From the NCBI GenBank assembly GCA_963764465.1, contig CAVXSO010000003.1:124001-188000 (forward strand): a stretch of 64,000 nt of DNA. Reading direction: 5' to 3'. The stretch is from JAJXXT01 sp963764465 (GTDB taxonomy: Bacteria > Pseudomonadota > Alphaproteobacteria > Acetobacterales > Acetobacteraceae). Positions 24,853 to 34,220 of the stretch are shown in pieces. How positions within the stretch are numbered: position 1 is the stretch's first letter; every line of letters begins with the position of its first letter. The translations under genes were made by a program, and so were the position numbers. The notes below the pieces were generated by a model. It made no database searches. It was not told where the DNA came from and was given only the letters and a program-made list of their open reading frames with translations.

Positions 24853-26349
24853 ATGGAAATACGCGAAACCGAGTCGCCGCTGCTCGGCCTGTCCCAGCGC
24901 CTGCCGCCCACCAACGCGGAGGCGGAGCAGGCGCTGCTGGGCGCGCTGCTGGCGAACAACGGCGCCTTCGACCGCGTCTCGGATTTCCTGCGCCCGGACC
25001 ATTTCGCGGATGCGATCCACGGGCGCATCTTCGCCGCCATCGCCCGGCGCGTCGGCAGCGGCCTGATCGCCGATGCCGTCACGCTGAAGGCCGAGTTCGA
25101 GCATTCCGGCGTGCTCGGGGAGGTCGGCGGCACCGCCTATCTCGCCCAGCTCGTCTCCGCCATGGTCGGCATCATCAATGTCGGCGACTACGGCCGCGCC
25201 ATCCACGACGCCTGGCTGCGCCGCGAGCTCATCAACATCGGCGAAAACGTCGTCAACAATGCCTTCGCCTCGGACCCGGACCTCAACGCCAGGCACCAGA
25301 TCGAGGAGGCGGAGACCGCGCTCTACGCGCTCGCCGAGAACGACAGCGAGCGCGGTTTCGTCGGCTTCGACAGGGCGCTGGCGCAGGCGGTCGCGGCGGC
25401 GGAGCGGGCGCTGCGCAGCTCCGGCGGCATCTCCGGCATCACCACCGGGCTGCGCGACCTCGACAAGCGGCTGGGCGGCCTGCACAAGTCGGACCTCATC
25501 ATCATGGCCGGGCGGCCGGGCATGGGGAAATCCTCGCTGCTCACCTCGATCGCGCAGGCCTCCGCTCGTTCCTTCCTCGCCGAGGCCCGCGTCACCGACC
25601 CCAACGCCATGCCGACCCGCTCGGTCGCCATCTTCTCGCTGGAAATGAGCGCCGAGCAGGTCGCCAACCGTATCCTCGCGGATGCCGCGCGCATCTCCGG
25701 CGACCGCATCCGCCGCGGCGACATCCTGCAGCGTGACTTCGACCGTTTCGTGGGTGCCAGCCGCGAGATCGGTTCGTTGCCGATCTTTATCGACGATACG
25801 CCCGGCATCGCGCTCTCCGCGCTGCGCAGCCGCTGCCGCCGGCTCAAGCGCACCAACGGGCTGGCGCTGGTCATGATCGACTACCTGCAGCTGATGCGGC
25901 CCTCGCCCGGACAGCGCGCCGAAAGCCGCGTGCTGGAAATCAGCATGATCACCCAGGGCCTCAAGGCGCTGGCCAAGGAGCTCGACGTGCCGGTGATCGC
26001 CGCCTCCCAGCTTTCGCGCGCCGTGGAAAGCCGCGACGACAAGCGCCCGCAGCTCGCGGACCTGCGGGAGTCCGGCTCGATCGAGCAGGACGCGGATGTG
26101 GTGATGTTCATCTACCGCGACGAGTACTACCTCAACATGCGCAAGCCGAAGGCGATCGCCTTCGACAATCCGGCCAAGCACGAGGACGCGCTCGCCCGCT
26201 GGCAGGAGAACATGGAGAAGGTGCACAACAAGGCGGAGCTGCTGATCGAGAAGCAGCGCCACGGTCCCACCGGCACGGTCGAGGTCTTCTTCGAGGGCGA
26301 GTTCACCCGCTTCGCCGATCTCGACAAGGTGCACGAGGACGAGTTCTGA
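24853..26349 (+). CDS. dnaB: Replicative DNA helicase
   Basis: A 498-residue hexameric helicase that unwinds DNA at the fork. The N-terminal domain begins LPPTNAEAEQALLGALLANN. The RecA-like core has Walker A GRPGMGKSSLLTSIAQ, Walker B ALVMIDYLQLMRPS and the C-terminal motifs ASQLSRAVESRDDKRPQLAD, LRESGSIEQDADVVMFIYRD. The length is usual. Alr follows 7 bp downstream, an order common in this class. Confidence 0.97.
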   Translation: MEIRETESPLLGLSQRLPPTNAEAEQALLGALLANNGAFDRVSDFLRPDHFADAIHGRIFAAIARRVGSGLIADAVTLKAEFEHSGVLGEVGGTAYLAQLVSAMVGIINVGDYGRAIHDAWLRRELINIGENVVNNAFASDPDLNARHQIEEAETALYALAENDSERGFVGFDRALAQAVAAAERALRSSGGISGITTGLRDLDKRLGGLHKSDLIIMAGRPGMGKSSLLTSIAQASARSFLAEARVTDPNAMPTRSVAIFSLEMSAEQVANRILADAARISGDRIRRGDILQRDFDRFVGASREIGSLPIFIDDTPGIALSALRSRCRRLKRTNGLALVMIDYLQLMRPSPGQRAESRVLEISMITQGLKALAKELDVPVIAASQLSRAVESRDDKRPQLADLRESGSIEQDADVVMFIYRDEYYLNMRKPKAIAFDNPAKHEDALARWQENMEKVHNKAELLIEKQRHGPTGTVEVFFEGEFTRFADLDKVHEDEF

Positions 26350-26356
26350 ACACCGC

Positions 26357-27460
26357 ATGACCGCCAGCGTGGCCCCGGGCGGCACGACCGGCGAGGGCGT
26401 GGGCCGCACGGGCGCCGTGCTGGACGTCGATACCAGCGCGATCGTCGCCAATTGGCGCGAGCTTGCCCGCCGCCACGGGGCGGATGCCGCCGCGGTGGTG
26501 AAGGCGGATGCCTACGGCCACGGTGCCGTCGCCATCGCGCCCTCCCTGGCGCGGGCGGGCTGCGCCACGTTCTTCACCGCGCATCTGTCCGAGGCGCTGG
26601 CGCTGCGCCCGGTGCTGCCGGAAGTCCGCATCGCCGTGCTCAATGGCCCGCTCGAGGCGGAGATCGCGGCCTACCGCGGCGCCAACCTGGTCCCGGTGCT
26701 CTCCAGCCTCGGCCATCTCGCGCTCTGGCGCGCGGCGGGGGGCGGCACGGCGTTCCTGCATGCCGACACCGGCATGAACCGCCTCGGCCTGACGGAGGCG
26801 GACATGGCGCGCCTCTCGGACGAGCCCGCGCTGCTCGATGGCGTCGAGGTCGGGCTGCTGATGACCCATCTGGTCGCCTCGGAGGAACCGGCGGACGCGG
26901 CCAACGCGCTGCAGATCGAGCGCTTCGGGCGGCTGCGCGCGCTGTTCCCGGCCTGGCGGACGAGCCTCGCCAACTCTTCCGGCATCTTCCTGGGCGCGGA
27001 GTTCGCCTCGGACCTGGCCCGGCCGGGGGCGGCACTCTACGGCATCAACCCCACGCCCGGACGCGCCAACCCGATGCGGGCGGCGGCCACTCTCAGCGCG
27101 CCGGTGCTGCAGCTGCGCGAGATCAGGGCGGGCGAGAGCGTCGGCTACAACGCCACCTGGCGCGCCGAGCGGCACTCGCGCATCGCCACCGTCGCGATCG
27201 GCTATGCCGATGGCTGGCCGCGGGTGCTCGGCAACACCGGCCATGCCCTCTTTGACGGGCACGTGCTGCCGCTGGTAGGCCGCGTCTCCATGGACCTCAC
27301 AACCTACGACGCGACCGGGGTGCCCGGCCTCGCGGAGGGCTCGCGTGTCACGTTTCTTGGCGAGGGTGTCGCCGCCGAGACCGTGGCCGCCTGGGCCGGC
27401 ACCAATGCCTACGAGGTGCTGACGCGCCTCGGCCCCCGCATCGCGCGGTGCTACCGATGA
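26357..27460 (+). CDS. alr: Alanine racemase
   Basis: A 367-residue PLP enzyme interconverting L- and D-alanine for peptidoglycan. The PLP lysine is K49 in AAVVKADAYGHGAVAIAPSL. The C-terminal beta domain carries SVGYNATWRA with the second catalytic tyrosine, and VGRVSMDLTTYD. The first 20 residues are a non-conserved Gly/Thr-rich lead-in, so a slightly later start is possible. It is close behind dnaB. Confidence 0.95.
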   Translation: MTASVAPGGTTGEGVGRTGAVLDVDTSAIVANWRELARRHGADAAAVVKADAYGHGAVAIAPSLARAGCATFFTAHLSEALALRPVLPEVRIAVLNGPLEAEIAAYRGANLVPVLSSLGHLALWRAAGGGTAFLHADTGMNRLGLTEADMARLSDEPALLDGVEVGLLMTHLVASEEPADAANALQIERFGRLRALFPAWRTSLANSSGIFLGAEFASDLARPGAALYGINPTPGRANPMRAAATLSAPVLQLREIRAGESVGYNATWRAERHSRIATVAIGYADGWPRVLGNTGHALFDGHVLPLVGRVSMDLTTYDATGVPGLAEGSRVTFLGEGVAAETVAAWAGTNAYEVLTRLGPRIARCYR

Positions 27461-27503
27461 CGGGCGTATCAATGACGGGCCTGTCGCCGATGGCGCGGTA
27501 CCG

Positions 27504-28292
27504 ATGATGAACCGCCTGCTCGATACCGTCGCCGCGATCGGCCGGGGCACGCTGAGCGCGGCGCGCGCCTGCGGCCAGATCACCCTGTTCGCGGCGGAGG
27601 GGCTGTCGCAGATCGTGCGCCCGCCCTTCTATCCGCGCATGGTCGGCCGGGCGATGGCGGAGATCGGCTATTTCTCGCTGCCCGTCGTCGCGATGACGGC
27701 GATCTTCACCGGCATGGTGCTGGCGCTGCAATCGGCGACCGGCCTCGCGCGCTTCTCGGCGGAGAGCGGGGTGGCAAGCCTCGTCGTCCTCTCGGTCACG
27801 CGCGAGCTGGGGCCGGTGCTTGCCGGGCTCATGGTCGCGGGGCGCGCGGGTGCGGCCATGGCCGCGGAGCTGGGCACGATGCGCGTGACGGACCAGATCG
27901 ACGCGCTGACCACGCTCTCGACCAACCCCATGAAGTACCTGGTCGCCCCGCGGCTGCTGGCCGGCGCCATCGCGCTGCCGCTGCTCGTCGTCGTGGCCGA
28001 CATTCTTGGCGTGCTGGGCGGCTACATCATCGCCACGCTTCGCCTGGGCTTCAACGGCCATGTCTACCTCACCAACACGCTCGACTTCCTGGAGACGCAG
28101 GACGTCGTCTCGGGCCTCGCGAAGGCGGCGGTGTTCGGGTTCCTCGTGGCGCTGATGGGCTGCTACAACGGCTACAACTCCAAGGGCGGCGCGCAGGGCG
28201 TGGGCAGCGCCACCACGGCGGCCGTGGTCTCCGCCTCCGTCCTCATCCTCGCGTTCGACTACGTGCTGACCGAGATCTTCTTCATCAAATGA
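27504..28292 (+). CDS. mlaE: MlaE-family ABC permease
   Basis: A 262-residue inner-membrane permease of the phospholipid/MCE transport system that maintains outer-membrane lipid asymmetry. It shows the family elements PVVAMTAIFTGMVLALQSAT, TRELGPVLAGLMVAGRAGAA and MAAELGTMRVTDQIDAL in order. Its last codon overlaps mlaF (ATGA). The MlaD/MCE substrate-binding gene usually found after mlaF is not here; radA follows instead. Confidence 0.93.
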   Translation: MMNRLLDTVAAIGRGTLSAARACGQITLFAAEGLSQIVRPPFYPRMVGRAMAEIGYFSLPVVAMTAIFTGMVLALQSATGLARFSAESGVASLVVLSVTRELGPVLAGLMVAGRAGAAMAAELGTMRVTDQIDALTTLSTNPMKYLVAPRLLAGAIALPLLVVVADILGVLGGYIIATLRLGFNGHVYLTNTLDFLETQDVVSGLAKAAVFGFLVALMGCYNGYNSKGGAQGVGSATTAAVVSASVLILAFDYVLTEIFFIK

Positions 28293-29077
28293 GCGCGCCG
28301 GCGAACGGAACGGTTCCGAAACTTCGCATCCGTGGCCTCAAGAAGGCCTTTGGCCCGAAGCATGTGCTGGACGGCATCGACCTCGACATCCCGGCCGGCA
28401 CCTCGCTCGTCGTCATCGGCGGTTCCGGCTCGGGCAAGTCGGTGCTCATCAAGTGCATCCTCGGCCTGATCGAGCCGGACGACGGCGTGATCGAGCTCGA
28501 CGGGAAGAACCTGCTGGCGATGGACCGCGAGGCGCGGGAGCGTGCCGTCACCACCATGGGCATGCTGTTCCAGAACGGCGCGCTGTTCGACAGCCTGCCG
28601 GTCTGGGAGAACGTCGCCTTCGGCCTGCTCGCCCGCCACCGCGTCGCCCGGCGCGACGCGCGCAAGCGCGCCGACGAGGTGCTCGCCCAGGTCGGCCTCG
28701 CCGCCAGCGTGGGCGATCTCTGGCCCTCCGAGCTCTCCGGCGGCATGCAGAAGCGTGTCGGCCTCGCGCGCGCCATCGCGGCAGCCCCGGACCTGCTGTT
28801 CTTCGACGAGCCCACGACGGGGCTCGACCCGATCATGGGGGCGGTCATCGACGGGCTGATCGTTGATGTCGTCAAGCGCCTCGGCAGCACCGCGATCGCC
28901 ATCACCCACGACATGGCCAGCGCCGCGCGCATCGCGGACTCGGTCGCGATGCTGCACAAGGGCCGCATCATCTGGCAGGGCGGTCCGGAGACGCTGATGG
29001 CGAGCGGCAACCCCATCGTCGACCAGTTCACCCACGGCCGCCGCGAGGGGCCGATCGCCATGGAGCTCCGGCGATAG
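28289..29077 (+). CDS. mlaF: MlaF-family ABC ATP-binding protein
   Basis: A 262-residue ATPase partnering MlaE. Walker A is GGSGSGKSVLIKCILG, the signature LSGGMQKRVGLARAIA, and Walker B LLFFDEPTTGLDPIMG followed by ITHDMASAARIADS. It starts inside the mlaE stop (ATGA). The TAG stop at 29075-29077 overlaps the apparent ATA start of radA. Confidence 0.94.
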   Translation: MSAPANGTVPKLRIRGLKKAFGPKHVLDGIDLDIPAGTSLVVIGGSGSGKSVLIKCILGLIEPDDGVIELDGKNLLAMDREARERAVTTMGMLFQNGALFDSLPVWENVAFGLLARHRVARRDARKRADEVLAQVGLAASVGDLWPSELSGGMQKRVGLARAIAAAPDLLFFDEPTTGLDPIMGAVIDGLIVDVVKRLGSTAIAITHDMASAARIADSVAMLHKGRIIWQGGPETLMASGNPIVDQFTHGRREGPIAMELRR

Positions 29078-30474
29078 CCCGCGCGGTTGCCCGCTTCGTC
29101 TGCGCGCAATGCGGCGCCGTCACGCCGAAATGGGCGGGCCGCTGCGAGACCTGCGGCGCCTGGAACTCCATCGCCGAGGAAGCGGCGACGCCGTCGGCCG
29201 CGGCAGCGGGCAGCCGCACCGGCGCCAAGGGCAAGACGATCGAGTTCGTGGCGCTGTCCGGCGAGGCGGAGCCGCCGCCGCGGGCCGAGATCGGCATCGC
29301 GGAACTCGACCGCGTGCTCGGCGGCGGCCTGGTTCCCGGCTCGGCCGTGCTGCTCGGCGGCGATCCCGGCATCGGCAAGTCCACGCTGCTGCTGCAGGCG
29401 GCGGCAAGTCTCGCCTCGGCGGGCCGCCGCGCGATCTACATCTCGGGCGAGGAATCCATCGAGCAGGTGCGGCTGCGCGCGCGGCGGCTGGGCCTCGTGG
29501 CGGCACCGCTTGAACTGGCGGCGGCGATCAACCTGCGCGACATCGCGGCCTCGCTGGAGGCGGCGCGCGACGCGACCCTCGTGGTCATCGATTCCATCCA
29601 GACGATGTGGCTCGACAGCCTCGATGCCGCGCCCGGCTCCGTGAGCCAGGTGCGCGCCTCGGCCTTCGAGCTGATCCGGCTTGCCAAGTCCCAGGGATTC
29701 GCGGTCGTCCTCGTCGGCCACGTCACCAAGGAGGGGGCGATCGCGGGGCCGCGCGTGCTCGAGCACATGGTCGATGCGGTGCTCTACTTCGAGGGCGATC
29801 GCGGCCATCAGTTCCGCGTCCTGCGGGGCGTGAAGAACCGCTTCGGCGCCACCGACGAGATCGGCGTGTTCGAGATGACGGAGACGGGGCTCGCGGAAGT
29901 CTCCAACCCGTCGGCGCTGTTCCTCGCGGAGCGGCGGGGCAATGTCTCGGGCAGCGCCGTGTTCGCGGGCGTGGAGGGCACGCGGCCAGTGCTGGTGGAG
30001 ATCCAGTGCCTGCTCGCGACCAACGCCGGCGGCTCGCCGCGGCGGGCGACGGTGGGGTGGGATTCCTCGCGGCTCTCGATGCTGCTCGCGGTGCTGGAAT
30101 CCCGCTGCGGGCTGCGTCTCGCGGGTTCGGACGTCTATCTCAACGTCGCCGGCGGCCTGCGCATCGCGGAGCCGGCGGCGGACCTCGCCGTCGCCGCGGC
30201 GATCGTCTCCGCCGTCGCGGACCAGCCGACGGACCCGGGCAGCGTCTTCTTCGGCGAGGTCGGGCTTTCGGGCGAGGTGCGACAGGTGGCGCATGCCGAG
30301 GCGCGGCTGAAGGAGGCGCAGAAGCTCGGCTTCGCCTCCGCCTGCCTGCCCCGCCGCGTGGCGCGCGGCAACCGCCAGCCGATGGCACCGGAGGGGCTGT
30401 CGCTCGCCGAGATCGGCCATCTCGGGGACCTGGTTGCCAGGTTCCTCAGCAACAAACGCACGCTCCCCGCATGA
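29074..30474 (+). CDS. radA: DNA repair protein RadA, apparent ATA start codon
   Basis: RadA/Sms is a RecA-like ATPase promoting branch migration in recombination. The C4 zinc finger (FVCAQCGAVTPKWAGRCETC) lies upstream of the first conventional in-frame start (GTG 29248). Between the in-frame stop at 28864 and that GTG there is no ATG, GTG or TTG. The best homology-supported start is ATA at 29074, giving residues ARAVARFVC after the initiator and cysteines at 10, 13, 24 and 27. It overlaps the mlaF TAG by two bases (ATAG). Walker A is GGDPGIGKSTLLLQ, and the RadA motif KNRFGATDEIGVFEM and Lon-like C-terminal domain are present. Total 466 residues, normal length. Confidence 0.85.
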   Translation: MARAVARFVCAQCGAVTPKWAGRCETCGAWNSIAEEAATPSAAAAGSRTGAKGKTIEFVALSGEAEPPPRAEIGIAELDRVLGGGLVPGSAVLLGGDPGIGKSTLLLQAAASLASAGRRAIYISGEESIEQVRLRARRLGLVAAPLELAAAINLRDIAASLEAARDATLVVIDSIQTMWLDSLDAAPGSVSQVRASAFELIRLAKSQGFAVVLVGHVTKEGAIAGPRVLEHMVDAVLYFEGDRGHQFRVLRGVKNRFGATDEIGVFEMTETGLAEVSNPSALFLAERRGNVSGSAVFAGVEGTRPVLVEIQCLLATNAGGSPRRATVGWDSSRLSMLLAVLESRCGLRLAGSDVYLNVAGGLRIAEPAADLAVAAAIVSAVADQPTDPGSVFFGEVGLSGEVRQVAHAEARLKEAQKLGFASACLPRRVARGNRQPMAPEGLSLAEIGHLGDLVARFLSNKRTLPA

Positions 30475-30594
30475 CCAGGCGCATGCCGTCCGCATGAGGC
30501 GCAGGCAAGCCATCCGCGAGACGGTCTGGCTTCCGGGCAGCGGCGACCGATATAGAGGGCGTGCCCCGCGCCGGACCGCGCGCCCAACTTCACT

Positions 30595-31344
30595 GTGGGA
30601 TTTCCGTCCTTGACCTCCGCGGACTTCGTCCTGCTGGCCGTTATCGCCGTCTCGGCGTTCGTTGCCTTCGTCCGGGGCTTCGTGCGCGAGGTGCTGGGCA
30701 TCATTGCCTGGGTCGCCGCCGCCTACGCGGCCTACAAGGGCTTCCCCGCGGCCAACCCGATCGTCAGCGGCTGGATCAAGAACAAGCAGTTCGCCGGGCC
30801 CGCGACCTACGGCATCGTCTTCGTCGTCGCGCTGATCGTCTTCACCATCGTCACCAACCTGCTCGGCCGGCTGGTGCGCAACTCCGCGCTCGGCGGGCTC
30901 GATCGCACGCTGGGCCTGGCCTACGGCGTGCTGCGGGGCGCGGTGATCGGGATGGTGGCCTACATCGTCGCCGGCATGGCGATCCCGCCAGCCGAGTGGC
31001 CGCAGCCGGTGCGCGCGGCGCGGCTGCTGCCCTTCACGCATGACGGCGCGGTGTGGCTCGCGGGTATGCTGCCGTCGGGCTTCCAGCCGAAGGTTGCGTC
31101 GCTGGACGAGAAGAACGTGCTGCCGCTGCCCAGACTGCTCACCCCGGCCGTGATCGGCGGCAAGCTGCCCATACCGGGCCTGGCCCCCGCCGCGCCGGCG
31201 GCGAGCCCGCCCGCGACCACCGCCACGCCGCCGAGCCCGGCCGCGCCCACGCCACCGGCCTCCGGCCAGGGCGCGCCGGCGATCCCGCCGGCCTTCGCGC
31301 CGGGGGCCCCCGGTGCCGCCAACCCAGCCAACCCGAAACCGTGA
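30595..31344 (+). CDS. CvpA family membrane protein
   Basis: A 249-residue protein with four hydrophobic segments in residues 8-130 (FVREVLGIIAWVAAAYAAYK is the CvpA signature region) and a Pro/Ala-rich low-complexity tail from about residue 195 to the end. CvpA was named for colicin V production and is now linked to envelope integrity. The GTG at 30595 is used; a TTG 15 bases later is an alternative. CvpA followed by purF is a conserved pair. Confidence 0.9.
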   Translation: MGFPSLTSADFVLLAVIAVSAFVAFVRGFVREVLGIIAWVAAAYAAYKGFPAANPIVSGWIKNKQFAGPATYGIVFVVALIVFTIVTNLLGRLVRNSALGGLDRTLGLAYGVLRGAVIGMVAYIVAGMAIPPAEWPQPVRAARLLPFTHDGAVWLAGMLPSGFQPKVASLDEKNVLPLPRLLTPAVIGGKLPIPGLAPAAPAASPPATTATPPSPAAPTPPASGQGAPAIPPAFAPGAPGAANPANPKP

Positions 31345-31361
31345 CGCGGAGAGCGCCCACC

Positions 31362-32828
<1,467 letters not shown>

Positions 32829-32833
32829 TTTTC

Positions 32834-33532
32834 ATGACGCAACGAGTGGCTCTCGTCACCGGCGCCGGCCGGGGCCTTGGTGCGGCCGTCGCGCGGGAGC
32901 TTGCGCGCCGCGGCGTGCATGTGGTCGCCACCTCGCGCACCCAGGGCGCGCTGGAGGCGCTGGACGACGCGATCCGCGCCGAGGGGCACGAGGCGACGCT
33001 GCTGCCGCTCGACCTCACGGAGGGCGAGGCGCTCGATCAGGTCGGACCCAGCCTGCTCGCGCGGTTCGGCCGGCTCGACATCCTGGTGCATGCGGCGGCG
33101 GCGCTGGGCACGCTGACGCCCACGCACCAGATCACCGAGCGCGACTGGACGGAGACAATCGCCGTCAACGCCACCGCGACCTGGCGCCTGATCCGCACCA
33201 CGGGCCCGCTGCTGCTGGCGGCGGAGGCGGGCAGGGCGGTGTTCGTGACGGACGCGGTTGCCACGCGGCCGCGCGCCTTCTGGGGCACCTACGGGGCGAC
33301 GAAGGCGGCGCTGCACAACCTCGCCCTCGCCTGGGCCGACGAGACGGAGCGCGCGCGCCTGCGCATCAACCTCGTCGAGCCGCCGCCCATGGCCACCCGG
33401 CTGCGCCGCGCCGCCATGCCGGGCGAAGACCAGGCGACGCTCGCCAAGCCGGAGCAGATCGCGCCGGCGATTGCCGATCTCTGTGGCGAGGCGGAGACGC
33501 GGCACGGGCAGGTGGTGCGGCCGGCATCCTGA
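32834..33532 (+). CDS. SDR family NAD(P)-dependent oxidoreductase
   Basis: A 232-residue short-chain dehydrogenase with TGAGRGLG near residues 9-16 and YGATKAALHNLALAWADE carrying the catalytic Tyr and Lys. The usual NNAG is replaced by HAAAALG, which is seen in the FabG-like/YciK group. The substrate is unknown. It starts 5 bp after purF, a neighbour relation conserved in related genomes as I recall, so it may be a housekeeping reductase. Confidence 0.9.
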   Translation: MTQRVALVTGAGRGLGAAVARELARRGVHVVATSRTQGALEALDDAIRAEGHEATLLPLDLTEGEALDQVGPSLLARFGRLDILVHAAAALGTLTPTHQITERDWTETIAVNATATWRLIRTTGPLLLAAEAGRAVFVTDAVATRPRAFWGTYGATKAALHNLALAWADETERARLRINLVEPPPMATRLRRAAMPGEDQATLAKPEQIAPAIADLCGEAETRHGQVVRPAS

Positions 33533-33578
33533 TCCGGCCGCGGGCAGCAGCCGGCCGGATGGAATCAGCCGGCCGGAT
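33532..33578. terminator. Bidirectional hairpin between convergent genes, with repeated arm
   Basis: ATCCGGCC at 33532-33539 can pair with GGCCGGAT at 33553-33560 or with a second copy at 33571-33578. CAGCCGGCCGGAT is directly repeated at 33548-33560 and 33566-33578. It occupies the gap between the plus-strand SDR stop and the minus-strand cytochrome stop, fitting a terminator shared by both. Confidence 0.5.
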
Positions 33579-33584
33579 ATCGCT

Positions 33585-34220
33585 CTAGTGGTTCGCGATG
33601 CTGTTCCCCAGCATCGGCGCCGAGTAGGGCAGCACCGGCATCGGCCGGTCGTCGAGGAAGAACCCGTCGCGGTTCGGCATCTTCACCGCGGGCACGCTCT
33701 TCGCGTCCATCACCGCCGATTTGTCGATGATGTTCGCCTTGCCCAGGATAAAGGCCACCAACGAGTAGACCTGGTCCGGCGCGAGCAAATCCGGCGCCGT
33801 GTAGGGCATGGCGCGGTGGATGTAGTCGTAGAGCGTCGTGGCGTAGGGCCAGTAGCTCTCCACCGTCTGCAGCGGCTTGGGCGTGTTGAGCGTGCCGCGC
33901 CCGCCGACCAGCGCCGGTCCGCCGCCCTGTGGCAGGTTCGGGTCGTGCTTTCCCTTGAGGTCGTTGCCGTGGCACACGGCGCAATTGGCGGCGAACAGCG
34001 CCTGGCCCTTCTCGTAGGTGCCGCTGCCGGCGGGCAGGCCGGTGCCATCCGGCGGATAGGCGATGCTCCAGTCCGCGATCTCAGCCGGTGTCGCCGGTGT
34101 GCCGAAATTATAGGGGCTTGCCTGTCCGCCCTGCTGCGCCACCGCGACACCCGCGACCATGCATCCCAAAGCCACGCCGAGCGCCAACGCGCCCAGGCCC
34201 CGTTTGTTACGCATAGACAT
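33585..34220 (-). CDS. Monoheme c-type cytochrome, partner of the SoxC-like dehydrogenase
   Basis: A 211-residue periplasmic cytochrome c. It has an N-terminal signal peptide (about residues 1-28, cleavage near VAVAQQ) and a single heme site CAVCH at residues 80-84, with KGQALFAANCAVCHGNDLKG around it. The gene overlaps the end of the SoxC-like gene by 14 bases, so the protein very likely accepts its electrons. It is about half the length of the diheme SoxD of the classical Sox system and resembles the cytochrome subunit of SorAB-type sulfite dehydrogenases in architecture. Confidence 0.88.
   Translation of the reverse strand: MSMRNKRGLGALALGVALGCMVAGVAVAQQGGQASPYNFGTPATPAEIADWSIAYPPDGTGLPAGSGTYEKGQALFAANCAVCHGNDLKGKHDPNLPQGGGPALVGGRGTLNTPKPLQTVESYWPYATTLYDYIHRAMPYTAPDLLAPDQVYSLVAFILGKANIIDKSAVMDAKSVPAVKMPNRDGFFLDDRPMPVLPYSAPMLGNSIANH

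Noticed and set aside
27440..27515. Imperfect repeats around the alr stop and mlaE start (ACCGATGA-like)
   Set aside because: Short and imperfect; likely chance or minor slippage, with no structural or coding meaning I can support.
29087..29644. Possible C-terminal extension of MlaF in its own frame after the TAG
   Set aside because: MlaF ends at the expected length, and the frame beyond it is an Arg/Pro-rich shadow of radA.
28285..31041. Very long minus-strand frame opposite mlaF, radA and cvpA
   Set aside because: Antisense shadow of three recognisable plus-strand genes; no family motifs.
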